This document shows, one piece after another, positions 55,701 to 63,286 of a DNA stretch of 64,000 nt (positions are counted from its first letter, which is position 1; every line of letters starts with the position of its first letter). The position numbers and the translations under genes are program-made. The notes below the pieces were generated by a model that worked only from the letters and a program-made list of their open reading frames with translations, searched no databases and was not told where the DNA came from. This DNA comes from Saprospiraceae bacterium (GTDB lineage Bacteria > Bacteroidota > Bacteroidia > Chitinophagales > Saprospiraceae): positions 40,608 through 104,607 of the forward strand of contig JABDMH010000149.1 in assembly GCA_013001595.1 (NCBI GenBank), given 5' to 3'.

Positions 55701-55921
55701 TACTTAGTAGCAGAAGGTTGATCCCAACTGAAATGGACCTTATGTATGAGCTGTTCGGCGAAGAGTTGCAAAAATATGACAGGGATAAGGCTGCAGCATA
55801 TGACCTGTTGAACATAGGTGAGTATCCTCGTGATGAGGAGCTTGATCCCATACATGTGGCTGCGTTGACAATGGTAACCAACACTATGGCAAATTTTGAT
55901 GAAGTTTATACAAAGAGATAG
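52706..55921 (+). CDS. PSCyt1/DUF1549-LamG-DUF1553 (PSD1) planctomycete-type lipoprotein
   Basis: The frame is open from 52478, but the ATG at 52706 starts a lipoprotein signal (WLFFGC, Cys24) and gives 1071 residues. Domains: planctomycete cytochrome c PSCyt1 with Cys56-Phe-Ala-Cys59-His60, DUF1549 (LKAKDLSPSP-like LEAKDLSPSPRAQK, FDLTGLPPTLAEVD, YGERMAMDWLDVARYADSHGY), a LamG-like insert (about 430-660) and DUF1553 (RVLTNRYWHILFGTGLV, then LQALLLLNEPQMI). These proteins are abundant in Planctomycetes and occur in some Bacteroidota. The function is unproven; polysaccharide oxidation is suspected. It is followed by DUF1501 after two bases. Confidence 0.92.
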   Translation: MWKVMQVFVGLWFLPMISWLFFGCGSQVEISEELAAQLPEIVDFNYHVKPILSDRCFACHGPDKQKLEADLRLDDPDEAFKALGENRDRYALVPDKPFKSELFKRITSEDPAYQMPPPESNLALSELEIAILSRWIEQGAEYKEHWSFIPPKKVHPPSEEDDPWIVNDIDRFVLAKLEAKDLSPSPRAQKTRLLRRVHFDLTGLPPTLAEVDAFLDDTSSTAYEDVVDKLLASPHYGERMAMDWLDVARYADSHGYHADGIRTMWPWRDWVIAAFNENMSIDQFITWQIAGDLLPDATQEQVLATAFHRNNPTNSESGIVPEEYRLENVFDRTNTTAKVFLGLTMECARCHDHKFDPISQKEFYQFTTFFNNVDELGMTGNDGNFAPTLPLMSEHTRQQLKELRGMIEVEEKALTSRKSSLLAQNGKLNSSIKKVHLSRGLVGSYPLDYVSPAGQVVNRSNQQPGVVRGCKTVPGFKGKALRFTNEYEHLTLEGIGDWERTESFSMGAYVYPEQCEAYSVIMGNAGGKNNHWRGYEVYLDSINRISVRLTNELPSQCLQVVTKDSIPIHDWTHVFFSYDGSSKARGIEVYINGIQSDTEVLYDDLFKSIRTISTTLKLEARGIRVGRSFQGDLDLGLFQGAIDEISVYNRQLSSFEVLALAGRTAKNMSNAQMQALEIEHYVLNHDPPTAEVRSKLDQLRMQEHRMLDTLIDVMVMREMHPPRKTFVLDRGMYDSPTEQVLPGTPKQLLKWNDDWPQNRLGLTKWILSDQHPLTTRVLTNRYWHILFGTGLVNTLEDFGNQGSLPSHPNLLDWLAVTFRESGWDLKFMLKKMVMSATYCQSSLARKELLELDASNKFLTRGPSYRLPAEMIRDNMLQASGLLVDKIGGPSVKTYQPEGLWSKTHFSQILTEYQPDSGDKLYRRSMYTFIRRTAPPPTMTVLDASDRSMCIVRRQKTNTPLQALLLLNEPQMIECSRVLAERVMLTSSSVKDQLQLAFRLLSSRRLIPTEMDLMYELFGEELQKYDRDKAAAYDLLNIGEYPRDEELDPIHVAALTMVTNTMANFDEVYTKR

Positions 55922-55923
55922 GA

Positions 55924-57369
55924 ATGAATGAATGTGGTCAATATAGTAGTCAGTATAGTCGCAGGGACTTTTTAAGCGAGACAAGCCTGGGATTGGGAAG
56001 TGCAGCACTCGCTTCCTTAATGACTCCGGGTCTTTTATCCGCCAAACCACAGAACTCAATTCCGTTATACGGACTTCAGCTTCCTCCCAAGGCCAAGAGG
56101 GTCATCTATCTTTTTCAAAGTGGAGCACCATCGCAGATGGAGCTGTTCGATTATAAGCCTGCCTTGCAAAAAATGAATGGAAAGGAATTGCCCGAATCCA
56201 TAAGAAAAGGGCAGCGACTGACGGGCATGACCGTCGGCCAAAAATCTTTTCCGATCGCAGCTCCTCAATTCACTTTCTCTCAGTATGGAGATAGTGGAGC
56301 ATGGATGAGTGAGTTGATTCCTCATATGGCAAGTATTGTGAATGACCTCTGTATCGTTAAGTCCATGCATACCGAAGCCATCAACCACGATCCTGCCATT
56401 ACCTTCTTTCAAACGGGTTCGCAGCAGCCAGGAAGACCTTGCATAGGCTCTTGGATCAGTTATGGACTGGGCAGTGACAATGATAATTTACCGACTTTTT
56501 GCGTCTTGTTGAGTGAGGGTCGAGCACGCCCTCAACCGCTCTATTCCCGGCTTTGGGGCAATGGCTTTTTGCCTTCGAAACATCAAGGTGTACAATTCAG
56601 GTCAGGAGCAGATCCAGTGCTTTATCTAAATAACCCTGCCAGCGTGACAAAAGAAGATCGGGCCAGGCAATTGGCTTATCTCGAGCAATTGCATAGAATG
56701 GAACTGGAGCGTATGGGTGATCCGGAGATCAACACCAATATTGCTAAGTATGAGATGGCTTTTCGCATGCAGACCTCTATTCCCGAAACCATGGATATCA
56801 GCAAGGAGCCTGAATACATTAATGATATGTATGGACCTGATTCCAAGATACCGGGGACATACGCTGCCAATTGTCTATTGGCTAGAAGATTGGCAGAACG
56901 AAATGTCAAATTCATCCAATTGTATCATCAGGGGTGGGATCACCATGGTTCTTTGCCCAAGCAAATCCGAACTTTGAGCAAGGGAGTTGATCAACCATCA
57001 GCAGCACTGATCAAAGATTTAAAACAACGTGGACTACTGGATGATACCTTGGTGATTTGGGGTGGCGAGTTTGGTCGAACCAATTATTCCCAGGGCAAAT
57101 TGACTAGAGACAACTATGGTCGGGATCATCATCCGCGCTGCTTCACTGTATGGATGGCGGGAGCAGGGATAAAGAAAGGACTGAGCTACGGCCAAACTGA
57201 TGAATTGTGCTATAATGTGATTCAAGATCCAGTGCATGTTCATGACTTTCAAGCTACCATGTTGCACCTCCTCGGTGTGGATCACGAACAACTGACATTC
57301 AAACATCAGGGACGCAGATATCGACTGACGGATGTTCACGGCAAAGTGATCAAAGATTTACTGGCTTAG
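55924..57369 (+). CDS. DUF1501 (sulfatase-like) protein with Tat signal
   Basis: The 481-residue protein begins with a twin-arginine signal: Ser12-Arg13-Arg14-Asp-Phe-Leu, then a hydrophobic stretch LGLGSAALASL. It is therefore exported folded, often with a cofactor. The DUF1501 fold resembles alkaline phosphatase/sulfatases, with IYLFQSGAPSQMELFDYKP early and VIWGGEFGRTNYSQG, DHHPRCFTVWMAGAG late (likely metal-binding Asp/His). It starts two bases after the PSD1 gene, the standard planctomycete pairing PSD1-DUF1501, so the two products probably act together. Confidence 0.92.
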   Translation: MNECGQYSSQYSRRDFLSETSLGLGSAALASLMTPGLLSAKPQNSIPLYGLQLPPKAKRVIYLFQSGAPSQMELFDYKPALQKMNGKELPESIRKGQRLTGMTVGQKSFPIAAPQFTFSQYGDSGAWMSELIPHMASIVNDLCIVKSMHTEAINHDPAITFFQTGSQQPGRPCIGSWISYGLGSDNDNLPTFCVLLSEGRARPQPLYSRLWGNGFLPSKHQGVQFRSGADPVLYLNNPASVTKEDRARQLAYLEQLHRMELERMGDPEINTNIAKYEMAFRMQTSIPETMDISKEPEYINDMYGPDSKIPGTYAANCLLARRLAERNVKFIQLYHQGWDHHGSLPKQIRTLSKGVDQPSAALIKDLKQRGLLDDTLVIWGGEFGRTNYSQGKLTRDNYGRDHHPRCFTVWMAGAGIKKGLSYGQTDELCYNVIQDPVHVHDFQATMLHLLGVDHEQLTFKHQGRRYRLTDVHGKVIKDLLA

Positions 57370-57691
57370 CGTTCTAGGCACTGTGAGTTTGACAAAAGAA
57401 TCTCAAAAGCATGCTGAATAGTAGCGTAGACCCATGGTCACTTGCTTGGACTCACCGGCAGTCATATAAAAGTAAGGTCAACTTTAGGTAAGGGCCAGCG
57501 ATTGCATACAAATATCAATATCTGCCGTTGTTATATATGTTAATACTTTGGCAAGTATTCGATAATTTCATATTTTAGTAGTGCGATTGCTTTGCACACT
57601 ATGGCGTAAGTCAATATTTCTGCTACGCACTCAAAATAATAGGCAAGAAGTACAACTTGTCTGAAAGTTTTGAACCCCCAACGTAGCCAGT
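57370..57691. other. gene-free interval
   Basis: This 322-bp stretch between DUF1501 and the GNAT gene contains no supported frame or RNA gene. No clear terminator or promoter element was found. Confidence 0.45.
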
Positions 57692-58123
57692 ATGAAACTT
57701 AGAAGAGCAACCACAAAAGATTGGAAGCTTCTCCTGGAATGGAGAAATGATCCTCAAACGCGGGAAAATTCCATAACTACTGATGAAGTCCCTGCCCAAC
57801 GTCACAAGATTTGGCTAGAAAATGTAGTGGAGGACCCAAATCGACATCTCTATATAGCTGAGGAATCAGGTAAGCCTGTAGGGACCGTGCGAGCAGACTA
57901 TGATCCAGAAACGGGAGTCTACGAACTGTCTTGGACAACAGCTCCCTCAGCCCGTAATATGAGTCTGGGAAAGAAGATGGTCAAACTGTTGGTGGCTACC
58001 CTGGAAAAAAGAGTGCTGGCCCAGATCAAGCAAGGTAACAATCCGTCAATAAAAATTGCTGAACATGCTGGCCTTCGCCGTCAAAAGGAAAATGACGGCG
58101 TTTTATTTTACACGAATTATTAG
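57692..58123 (+). CDS. GNAT-family N-acetyltransferase
   Basis: The 143-residue protein has the RimJ/RimL-like start LRRATTKDWKLLLEWRNDP and the acetyl-CoA-binding region SLGKKMVKLL (weak R/Q-x-x-G-x-G/A form), then NPSIKIAEHAGL near the end. Relatives acetylate amino sugars (PseH-type) or protein N-termini. The acceptor is unknown. Confidence 0.85.
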   Translation: MKLRRATTKDWKLLLEWRNDPQTRENSITTDEVPAQRHKIWLENVVEDPNRHLYIAEESGKPVGTVRADYDPETGVYELSWTTAPSARNMSLGKKMVKLLVATLEKRVLAQIKQGNNPSIKIAEHAGLRRQKENDGVLFYTNY

Positions 58124-58255
58124 CGAGCCACTTGGAAAAATAGCTAAATCAAAAATGGTTCTTTCAGCGATTTTTTCATTTGGTGTAGAGGGTGCTTGCC
58201 TTAGTGCGTTTATTAGTGATCCAACCATGTTTCCCATACAAGAACTTGGGGAAGC

Positions 58256-58654
58256 TTACGGGAGGTGGATGCTATTCATCCTAACACCCCGTTGACATAG
58301 TTGTAAAGCAAGGCCCCAGGGATCCCTAAGCATTACCAGATGACTGCCATCTTCTTTAGATACCTCCTCCACGAACGTGCAACCAACAGATTCTAAGCGA
58401 GTACGTTCTGCTGCTGCATTTCTAACCTCAAAAGCGCAGTGCATGGTGAGGTGATGCATTTCTCTAAAATCTAAGTATTCACCATCAGGATTGCTGTACA
58501 ATTCAAAGATGACACGACCACTCTCGTCGGCTAAGAAGATCATAAATGGCGGTTCGGCCATTTCTGATACAACAGTGAGGTCGAGGTGTTCTACATACCA
58601 ATCCTTCATTTTGTGCGGTTCGGAAACATTGAGTGCAAAGTGTTCTAAGATCAT
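58256..58654 (-). CDS. VOC-family (glyoxalase-like) protein
   Basis: The 132-residue protein has the paired beta-alpha-beta-beta-beta units of the vicinal-oxygen-chelate fold: HFALNVSEPHKMKDWYVEHLDL at the start (read in two halves), HCAFEVRNA in the middle and LVMLRDPWGLALQLCQR at the end. Metal ligands may be His5, Glu52, His78 and a late residue. It overlaps the FkbM methyltransferase stop by four bases and is translated with it. Function unknown. Confidence 0.85.
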   Translation of the reverse strand: MILEHFALNVSEPHKMKDWYVEHLDLTVVSEMAEPPFMIFLADESGRVIFELYSNPDGEYLDFREMHHLTMHCAFEVRNAAAERTRLESVGCTFVEEVSKEDGSHLVMLRDPWGLALQLCQRGVRMNSIHLP

Positions 58655-59400
58655 AGTCTGGATTCTTGCTTTGTTGCTAAAAAATAATATTCCTGTCCTG
58701 ATTCGTAGTATTTTGTTATTTGCTCTAGAGATATGCTTTTTTTCTGATCAAGCCAACCTCTTAAGGTATAGAGTGCCATCTTTAGATCGGCACAAAGTAA
58801 GTTGTAGAGGTCTTCAGGAGTAGCTTGATAATGATCGCTTGCCCCTTTGCCAAATTCGAAGATGATCAAAGGTTGGTCCCGAGCTATCAGATTTTTCGCG
58901 CCTCTTAGCACTTCCATTTCAGCTCCTTCTACATCGATCTTTATAAAGTCAATCTTCGTGGTCGATTTAATCAATGCATCTAGGGTATTTTTGCTGACTG
59001 GAATTTGCATGATGTCAGGATCTCTATGATCGTAATCACGCTTTTTCAAACCGCTGTAAGCCGGAGCATCGACCACATGATGAAATACATCTTCTCCAGA
59101 ACAATCTGAAAGAGCATCGGCATGTAGCTGCACTCGATCTCCATAGGTTTCTTGCAGTTTCTTGTAGAGATGAGGCAGCGGTTCAAAGGCAAAATGCTGG
59201 CCTTGTGGGGCTATTCGGAGTATTTCCTTCAGTAATTCTCCCTGGTGTGCTCCAATATCAACACAATTGGAAGTTCGGCTCAACGTGGCTTGCATGACCC
59301 TAGTGGTATATCGGTCGTAGCGCATATTCTTGGTCACATCAAAGTGAAGCCACTGGAGAATATTCTTTATGTATCTTCTGATCATCAGGGCAATTCTCAA
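58651..59400 (-). CDS. FkbM-family methyltransferase
   Basis: The 249-residue protein has the FkbM core: CVDIGAHQGELL (SAM motif), FAFEPLPHLYKKL, then IDFIKIDVEGAEMEVLRGA, which is the family signature. Such enzymes O-methylate sugars or polyketides. The product overlaps the VOC gene by four bases. No glycan genes lie directly beside it, though the GT2/GT-C operon is 10 kb away. Confidence 0.9.
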   Translation of the reverse strand: MRIALMIRRYIKNILQWLHFDVTKNMRYDRYTTRVMQATLSRTSNCVDIGAHQGELLKEILRIAPQGQHFAFEPLPHLYKKLQETYGDRVQLHADALSDCSGEDVFHHVVDAPAYSGLKKRDYDHRDPDIMQIPVSKNTLDALIKSTTKIDFIKIDVEGAEMEVLRGAKNLIARDQPLIIFEFGKGASDHYQATPEDLYNLLCADLKMALYTLRGWLDQKKSISLEQITKYYESGQEYYFLATKQESRL

Positions 59401-59534
59401 CTGTCACCAAATGTAGAAAAATGAATCGTGATGGAATGACATCTGGATAAAAGAGCTCGGCACAATGCCTTCCTCCGCCTGAAAGCAAGGACTTGGTAGG
59501 AAAAGCACTACCTTTCCAATATAAACTGATAGCC

Positions 59535-60692
59535 ATGATTCCTTTCGTGAAGAACACTTTTCGCTGTATGATTTTTCTATTCCTGATTGGATTATACGCC
59601 TGTGGCAACTCAAGATCTGATTCGAATGCCGCGGACACTGCCAGTACAGAGGTACAACCGGATCTTTGGGTTGAATATGAGCCGCAGTCAGAAATAGATA
59701 AGAAGAAGAAAATTGTGTTGGTAAGTGGAGATGAGGAGTACAGGAGTGAGGAAGCACTTCCTCAACTTGGGCGTATTTTGTCTGATCATCATGGTTTTCA
59801 TTGTACCGTACTATTTGCTCAAGATCCAAGTGTCCTGGGAACCATTAATCCCAACTATCTAGAGAATATACCTGGACTTGAATCCCTCGCAGATGCAGAT
59901 CTGATGATCCTGTTTACACGATTTCGGGCACTACCAGCAGACCAGATGCAACATATCGACCATTACTTGAAAGCTGGAAAACCAGTATTAGGTATTCGCA
60001 CAGCAACTCACGCTTTTAACATCAAAGATTCGACAGATGCCTATGTGCACTATGGCAACTATTATAAAGGTGATCAGGTAGAATGGGTGGATGGATTCGG
60101 TCGCTTGGTGCTGGGAGAGCATTGGCATACCCATCATGGTCATCACAAGCACCAAAGCACGAGGGGAATCTTAGCACCTGGCGCGGACAACCATCCCATC
60201 ACTAGCAGCATCACAAGCGGTGACATCTGGGGGTCAACTGATGTATACGGCGTCCGTCTTCCTTTACCAGGTGACGCCATACCTATCATCTTAGGGCAAG
60301 TAGTCGATAGGACAGGAGCGTTCGATGAAGATGATCTGTTTTTTGGAATGAAGCCCTCAGATGATGAGATTGCTTCAATAAACCCAGCAAGTAAAGAGAA
60401 GTATGATCCCAACGATCCAATGATGCCCATTGCTTGGACAAAATCATACCAATTGCCCGGCGGAAGAGCAGGTAAAGCTTTCACATCAACAATTGGTGCT
60501 TCAACGGATCTTCTTGACGATGGAGTTCGACGACTATTGGTCAATGCAACTTACTGGTTATTGGACCTAGAAGTGCCTGCAGAAGCCAATGTCGAATTAG
60601 TTGGCCCTTATCAACCATCTCAATACAGTTTTCATAAGGAGGAAAATTACTGGCAAAACAAGGGGATGAAAGTGAGTGATTTTGCTCCCTAG
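59535..60692 (+). CDS. ThuA-domain lipoprotein
   Basis: The ATG at 59535 gives a 385-residue lipoprotein (signal CMIFLFLIGLYAC). The ThuA-like amidotransferase fold follows: KKIVLVSGDEEYRSEE, LMILFTRFRALPADQ, GKPVLGIRTATHAF and a His-rich EHWHTHHGHHKHQSTRG that is a family hallmark and a likely metal site. ThuA-type proteins take part in trehalose and other sugar oxidation in rhizobia; here the role is unknown but fits the surrounding secreted dehydrogenases. It precedes the Kazal gene by about 110 bases. Confidence 0.88.
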   Translation: MIPFVKNTFRCMIFLFLIGLYACGNSRSDSNAADTASTEVQPDLWVEYEPQSEIDKKKKIVLVSGDEEYRSEEALPQLGRILSDHHGFHCTVLFAQDPSVLGTINPNYLENIPGLESLADADLMILFTRFRALPADQMQHIDHYLKAGKPVLGIRTATHAFNIKDSTDAYVHYGNYYKGDQVEWVDGFGRLVLGEHWHTHHGHHKHQSTRGILAPGADNHPITSSITSGDIWGSTDVYGVRLPLPGDAIPIILGQVVDRTGAFDEDDLFFGMKPSDDEIASINPASKEKYDPNDPMMPIAWTKSYQLPGGRAGKAFTSTIGASTDLLDDGVRRLLVNATYWLLDLEVPAEANVELVGPYQPSQYSFHKEENYWQNKGMKVSDFAP

Positions 60693-60805
60693 CGCATGTC
60701 CGTCTTGTGAGAATCTGTGTTTGCGAGACTCGATCTGCTAAACAAACCCAACGTTTTTGCCGTGATTGGAGTCTTAAGTGGTAGTTCATCTTACAAAACC
60801 ACCTT

Positions 60806-63094
60806 ATGAAACAGCTACTGCTTCTTCTCCTAGCCTTGCTTGAGTTTATTTCGCTTGCTCATGCGTCAGTAAACACCTACACCATCGAAGGTCAATTGGA
60901 ATTAGCCATATTTTCTGTCCCATTGCCTGGTCATGCTGTAACCATTTCACACTCATCTGATGATTCAGTGATCACCTTAATTACAGATCCTTCAGGGTTG
61001 TTTTCTTATACACTCGACGCACCTACTGATGCTGGCCTTACATTTATTGTAGAAACAATCGATATATGTTCAGGAGAGACTTTAAAGAAACAGATTGATG
61101 TAGCTCTTAACATGGTGGAATCTGTCCATTTCACCCTATGTGGTGTTGATAGGTTTCCCTGTCATGCCGCATTTGAAACCATTCCTCTTGCCCCGTTAAC
61201 CCTTCAATTCATTGATGTTTCGTATCAGACAGAACCCATTTCCTGGCTGTGGGATTTTGGTGATGGGCACAGCAGTACGGAGGCCTCTCCGAAACACACC
61301 TTTGATACATCTGGTGTTTACATAGTCAAATTGACCATTGAAACACAAGACAGTTGTGCTGCGCAGGATAGTCAACGGGTCTGGGTCGGAGACCAATATC
61401 CTTGCGATTGTCCCGAATATTATTTTCCAGTATGTGCCATCGATACTGCTGGACAGGTGGACACTTTCGACAATCCATGTTTCGCCTATTGTGCGGGATA
61501 TGCCTATTTGGTGTCTTGTCAAGATACTTGTGGTTGCAAAGACACGATTGCGCCAGCATGTGTATGGGGGTTTGTTGACCAATTAACCTTCAAAAATGCT
61601 TGTGAAGCGGCTTGCTACGGATATCCGGAGGTCTACGATTGTGTAGATACGATATGCATTTGTCCAGAAATATATGATCCAGTGTGTGTGAAGACTCTCG
61701 ATGGTGATTATGTAGAGTTTTCAAATGCTTGCTATGCCGAATGTGCAGGATTTAGAGAGTACGAATCTTGTAAAGAACCATGTGCTTGCGAAAGAATCTA
61801 TGATCCTGTATGTGTCATTGGACCTGCCGGAAACTCGCTCATTTTCAACAATGCTTGCTTGGCAGAATGCAATGGATACAATGACTATTTCAGGTGCGAT
61901 ACCTTATGCGATTGCCCATTATTCTATGATCCAGTTTGCTACACTGATAGCACAGGGGTGACCATCACTTTTACAAATGCCTGTGTCGCACAGTGTCAGG
62001 GATATGAAGTGATCGTCCCTTGCGATAGCGCATGTATTTGTCCCGAAATCTATGACCCGGTTTGTGTCATAGCCTCTGACGGTGCCATGATCCGATTCAG
62101 TAATGAGTGCTTCGCCCAATGTGCCGGTTACCAGGAATTCTTTCATTGTGACACTACCTGTATTTGTGATGATCAATACGAACCTGTTTGCGTATTGTTG
62201 CTCTCAGGAGAACTACAGGTTTTCGATAATGCTTGTCTAGCTGAGTGCAAGGGATATTCCGACTATATGATTTGCGATACGCTGTGCCAATGCACATTAG
62301 AGTATGACCCTGTCTGTGCAGTGAGAGATGATGGTGATATAATACGCTTTCCGAATGCATGCTGGGCAAAGTGTCGGGGTTACGAAGAATTCGTTGATTG
62401 TGAAGATTGCCTTTGTCCACTGTACTATGCACCTGTGTGTGTCTTGCAGGATGACGGAACGATCAAACAATTCGGTAATCCTTGTCTCGCCCGTTGTGCA
62501 GGTTACACTGACTTTGTTCCATGTAAATCTGACTGCGATTGTCAGGGGATTTATGATCCCGTCTGCGTGGTCCTCGATGATGGCAGCACACTAGAGTATC
62601 AAAGTGCTTGTCTGGCCATCTGTGATGGATTCAATGTGTTTTACAACTGTAATATCCTATGCGACTGCCCAACAGATGAATATGATCCGGTTTGTGTTAC
62701 CCTGGCAGACGGTAGCACACGCGAATATGTCAGTGCTTGCTGGGCGTCTTGTGCTGGATTTACCGAGTTTGACACCTGCCATTTTATCGATCCCCACGAT
62801 CCTGCTGATCCTGAAGACTTGGGCAGCCAAGCTAGACATCAGAATTTGCAATTGCAAGCATACCCCAATCCGTTCCTAGACCACCTACTTCTTGATGGTA
62901 TATCCTCGTCTTCAACAAGGATCGAGGTAACGTTGTACGATATCTTAGGCAAGAGAGTTTTCGACAAGAGATACGATGTTTCGAATAGTAAAGGGACCAT
63001 TGCCATCCCCACTTCTACCTTGTCATCCGGTGCCTACATTTTACTTGCAAATGATGGTTTAGAAAGACGAAGCATCAAGGTCATGAAGAACTAG
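60806..63094 (+). CDS. secreted multi-Kazal protease inhibitor-like protein with T9SS type A sorting domain
   Basis: The 762-residue protein has a signal peptide (MKQLLLLLLALLEFISLAHA), a beta-sandwich (about 21-115), a PKD domain (about 120-195, WLWDFGDGHSSTEASP), eleven Kazal-like repeats of about 42 residues (200-661) and a T9SS type A sorting domain (about 680-762, YPNPFLDHLLL to SGAYILLAND). Each repeat has six Cys in the order C-x-C-x7-C-x14-C-x3-C-x8-C with a conserved Tyr and Pro-Val-Cys loop as in Kazal inhibitors, although the C3-C4 span is longer and C5-C6 shorter than in classical domains. It would inhibit serine proteases outside the cell. The start is well supported. Confidence 0.88.
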   Translation: MKQLLLLLLALLEFISLAHASVNTYTIEGQLELAIFSVPLPGHAVTISHSSDDSVITLITDPSGLFSYTLDAPTDAGLTFIVETIDICSGETLKKQIDVALNMVESVHFTLCGVDRFPCHAAFETIPLAPLTLQFIDVSYQTEPISWLWDFGDGHSSTEASPKHTFDTSGVYIVKLTIETQDSCAAQDSQRVWVGDQYPCDCPEYYFPVCAIDTAGQVDTFDNPCFAYCAGYAYLVSCQDTCGCKDTIAPACVWGFVDQLTFKNACEAACYGYPEVYDCVDTICICPEIYDPVCVKTLDGDYVEFSNACYAECAGFREYESCKEPCACERIYDPVCVIGPAGNSLIFNNACLAECNGYNDYFRCDTLCDCPLFYDPVCYTDSTGVTITFTNACVAQCQGYEVIVPCDSACICPEIYDPVCVIASDGAMIRFSNECFAQCAGYQEFFHCDTTCICDDQYEPVCVLLLSGELQVFDNACLAECKGYSDYMICDTLCQCTLEYDPVCAVRDDGDIIRFPNACWAKCRGYEEFVDCEDCLCPLYYAPVCVLQDDGTIKQFGNPCLARCAGYTDFVPCKSDCDCQGIYDPVCVVLDDGSTLEYQSACLAICDGFNVFYNCNILCDCPTDEYDPVCVTLADGSTREYVSACWASCAGFTEFDTCHFIDPHDPADPEDLGSQARHQNLQLQAYPNPFLDHLLLDGISSSSTRIEVTLYDILGKRVFDKRYDVSNSKGTIAIPTSTLSSGAYILLANDGLERRSIKVMKN
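61403..62788 (+). repeat. eleven tandem ~126-bp units encoding Kazal-like domains
   Basis: The 1386 bases equal eleven units of 42 codons (one unit is a codon shorter, the last a codon longer). Each starts with codons for Cys-x-Cys. The DNA copies are strongly diverged, so this is an old repeat family kept by protein-level selection, not a recent expansion. Confidence 0.85.
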
Positions 63095-63286
63095 GCATCT
63101 TCTTTACGGTGACTAATGGCTGGGGCATTTTGGCTGGTAATGATCTCGGCTCTACTTAGGCGAGGTGATTCAACCAAATGGCACTGGTGAAAGGTCCACT
63201 TTCGGCTATGCTAGAGGTGCTAGGATTCGGTAAAATTGACTAATGAGCTCTCTCGTTAAGTAAAACAAGGAGGATGGTCTGCTAAA
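63095..63286. other. intergenic region before the partial dehydrogenase gene
   Basis: The 192 bases carry no supported gene. AAGGAGG at 63267-63273 is a purine-rich Shine-Dalgarno-like run 13 bases before the ATG at 63287, unusual for Bacteroidota. Confidence 0.35.

Noticed and set aside
58056..58295. 79-codon open frame overlapping the ends of the GNAT and VOC genes
   Set aside because: It overlaps two supported genes and has no recognisable feature of its own.
61403..62788. Regularly spaced repeats considered as a CRISPR or minisatellite array
   Set aside because: The 126-bp units are diverged at DNA level, stay in frame and encode six-Cys domains, so they are protein repeats.
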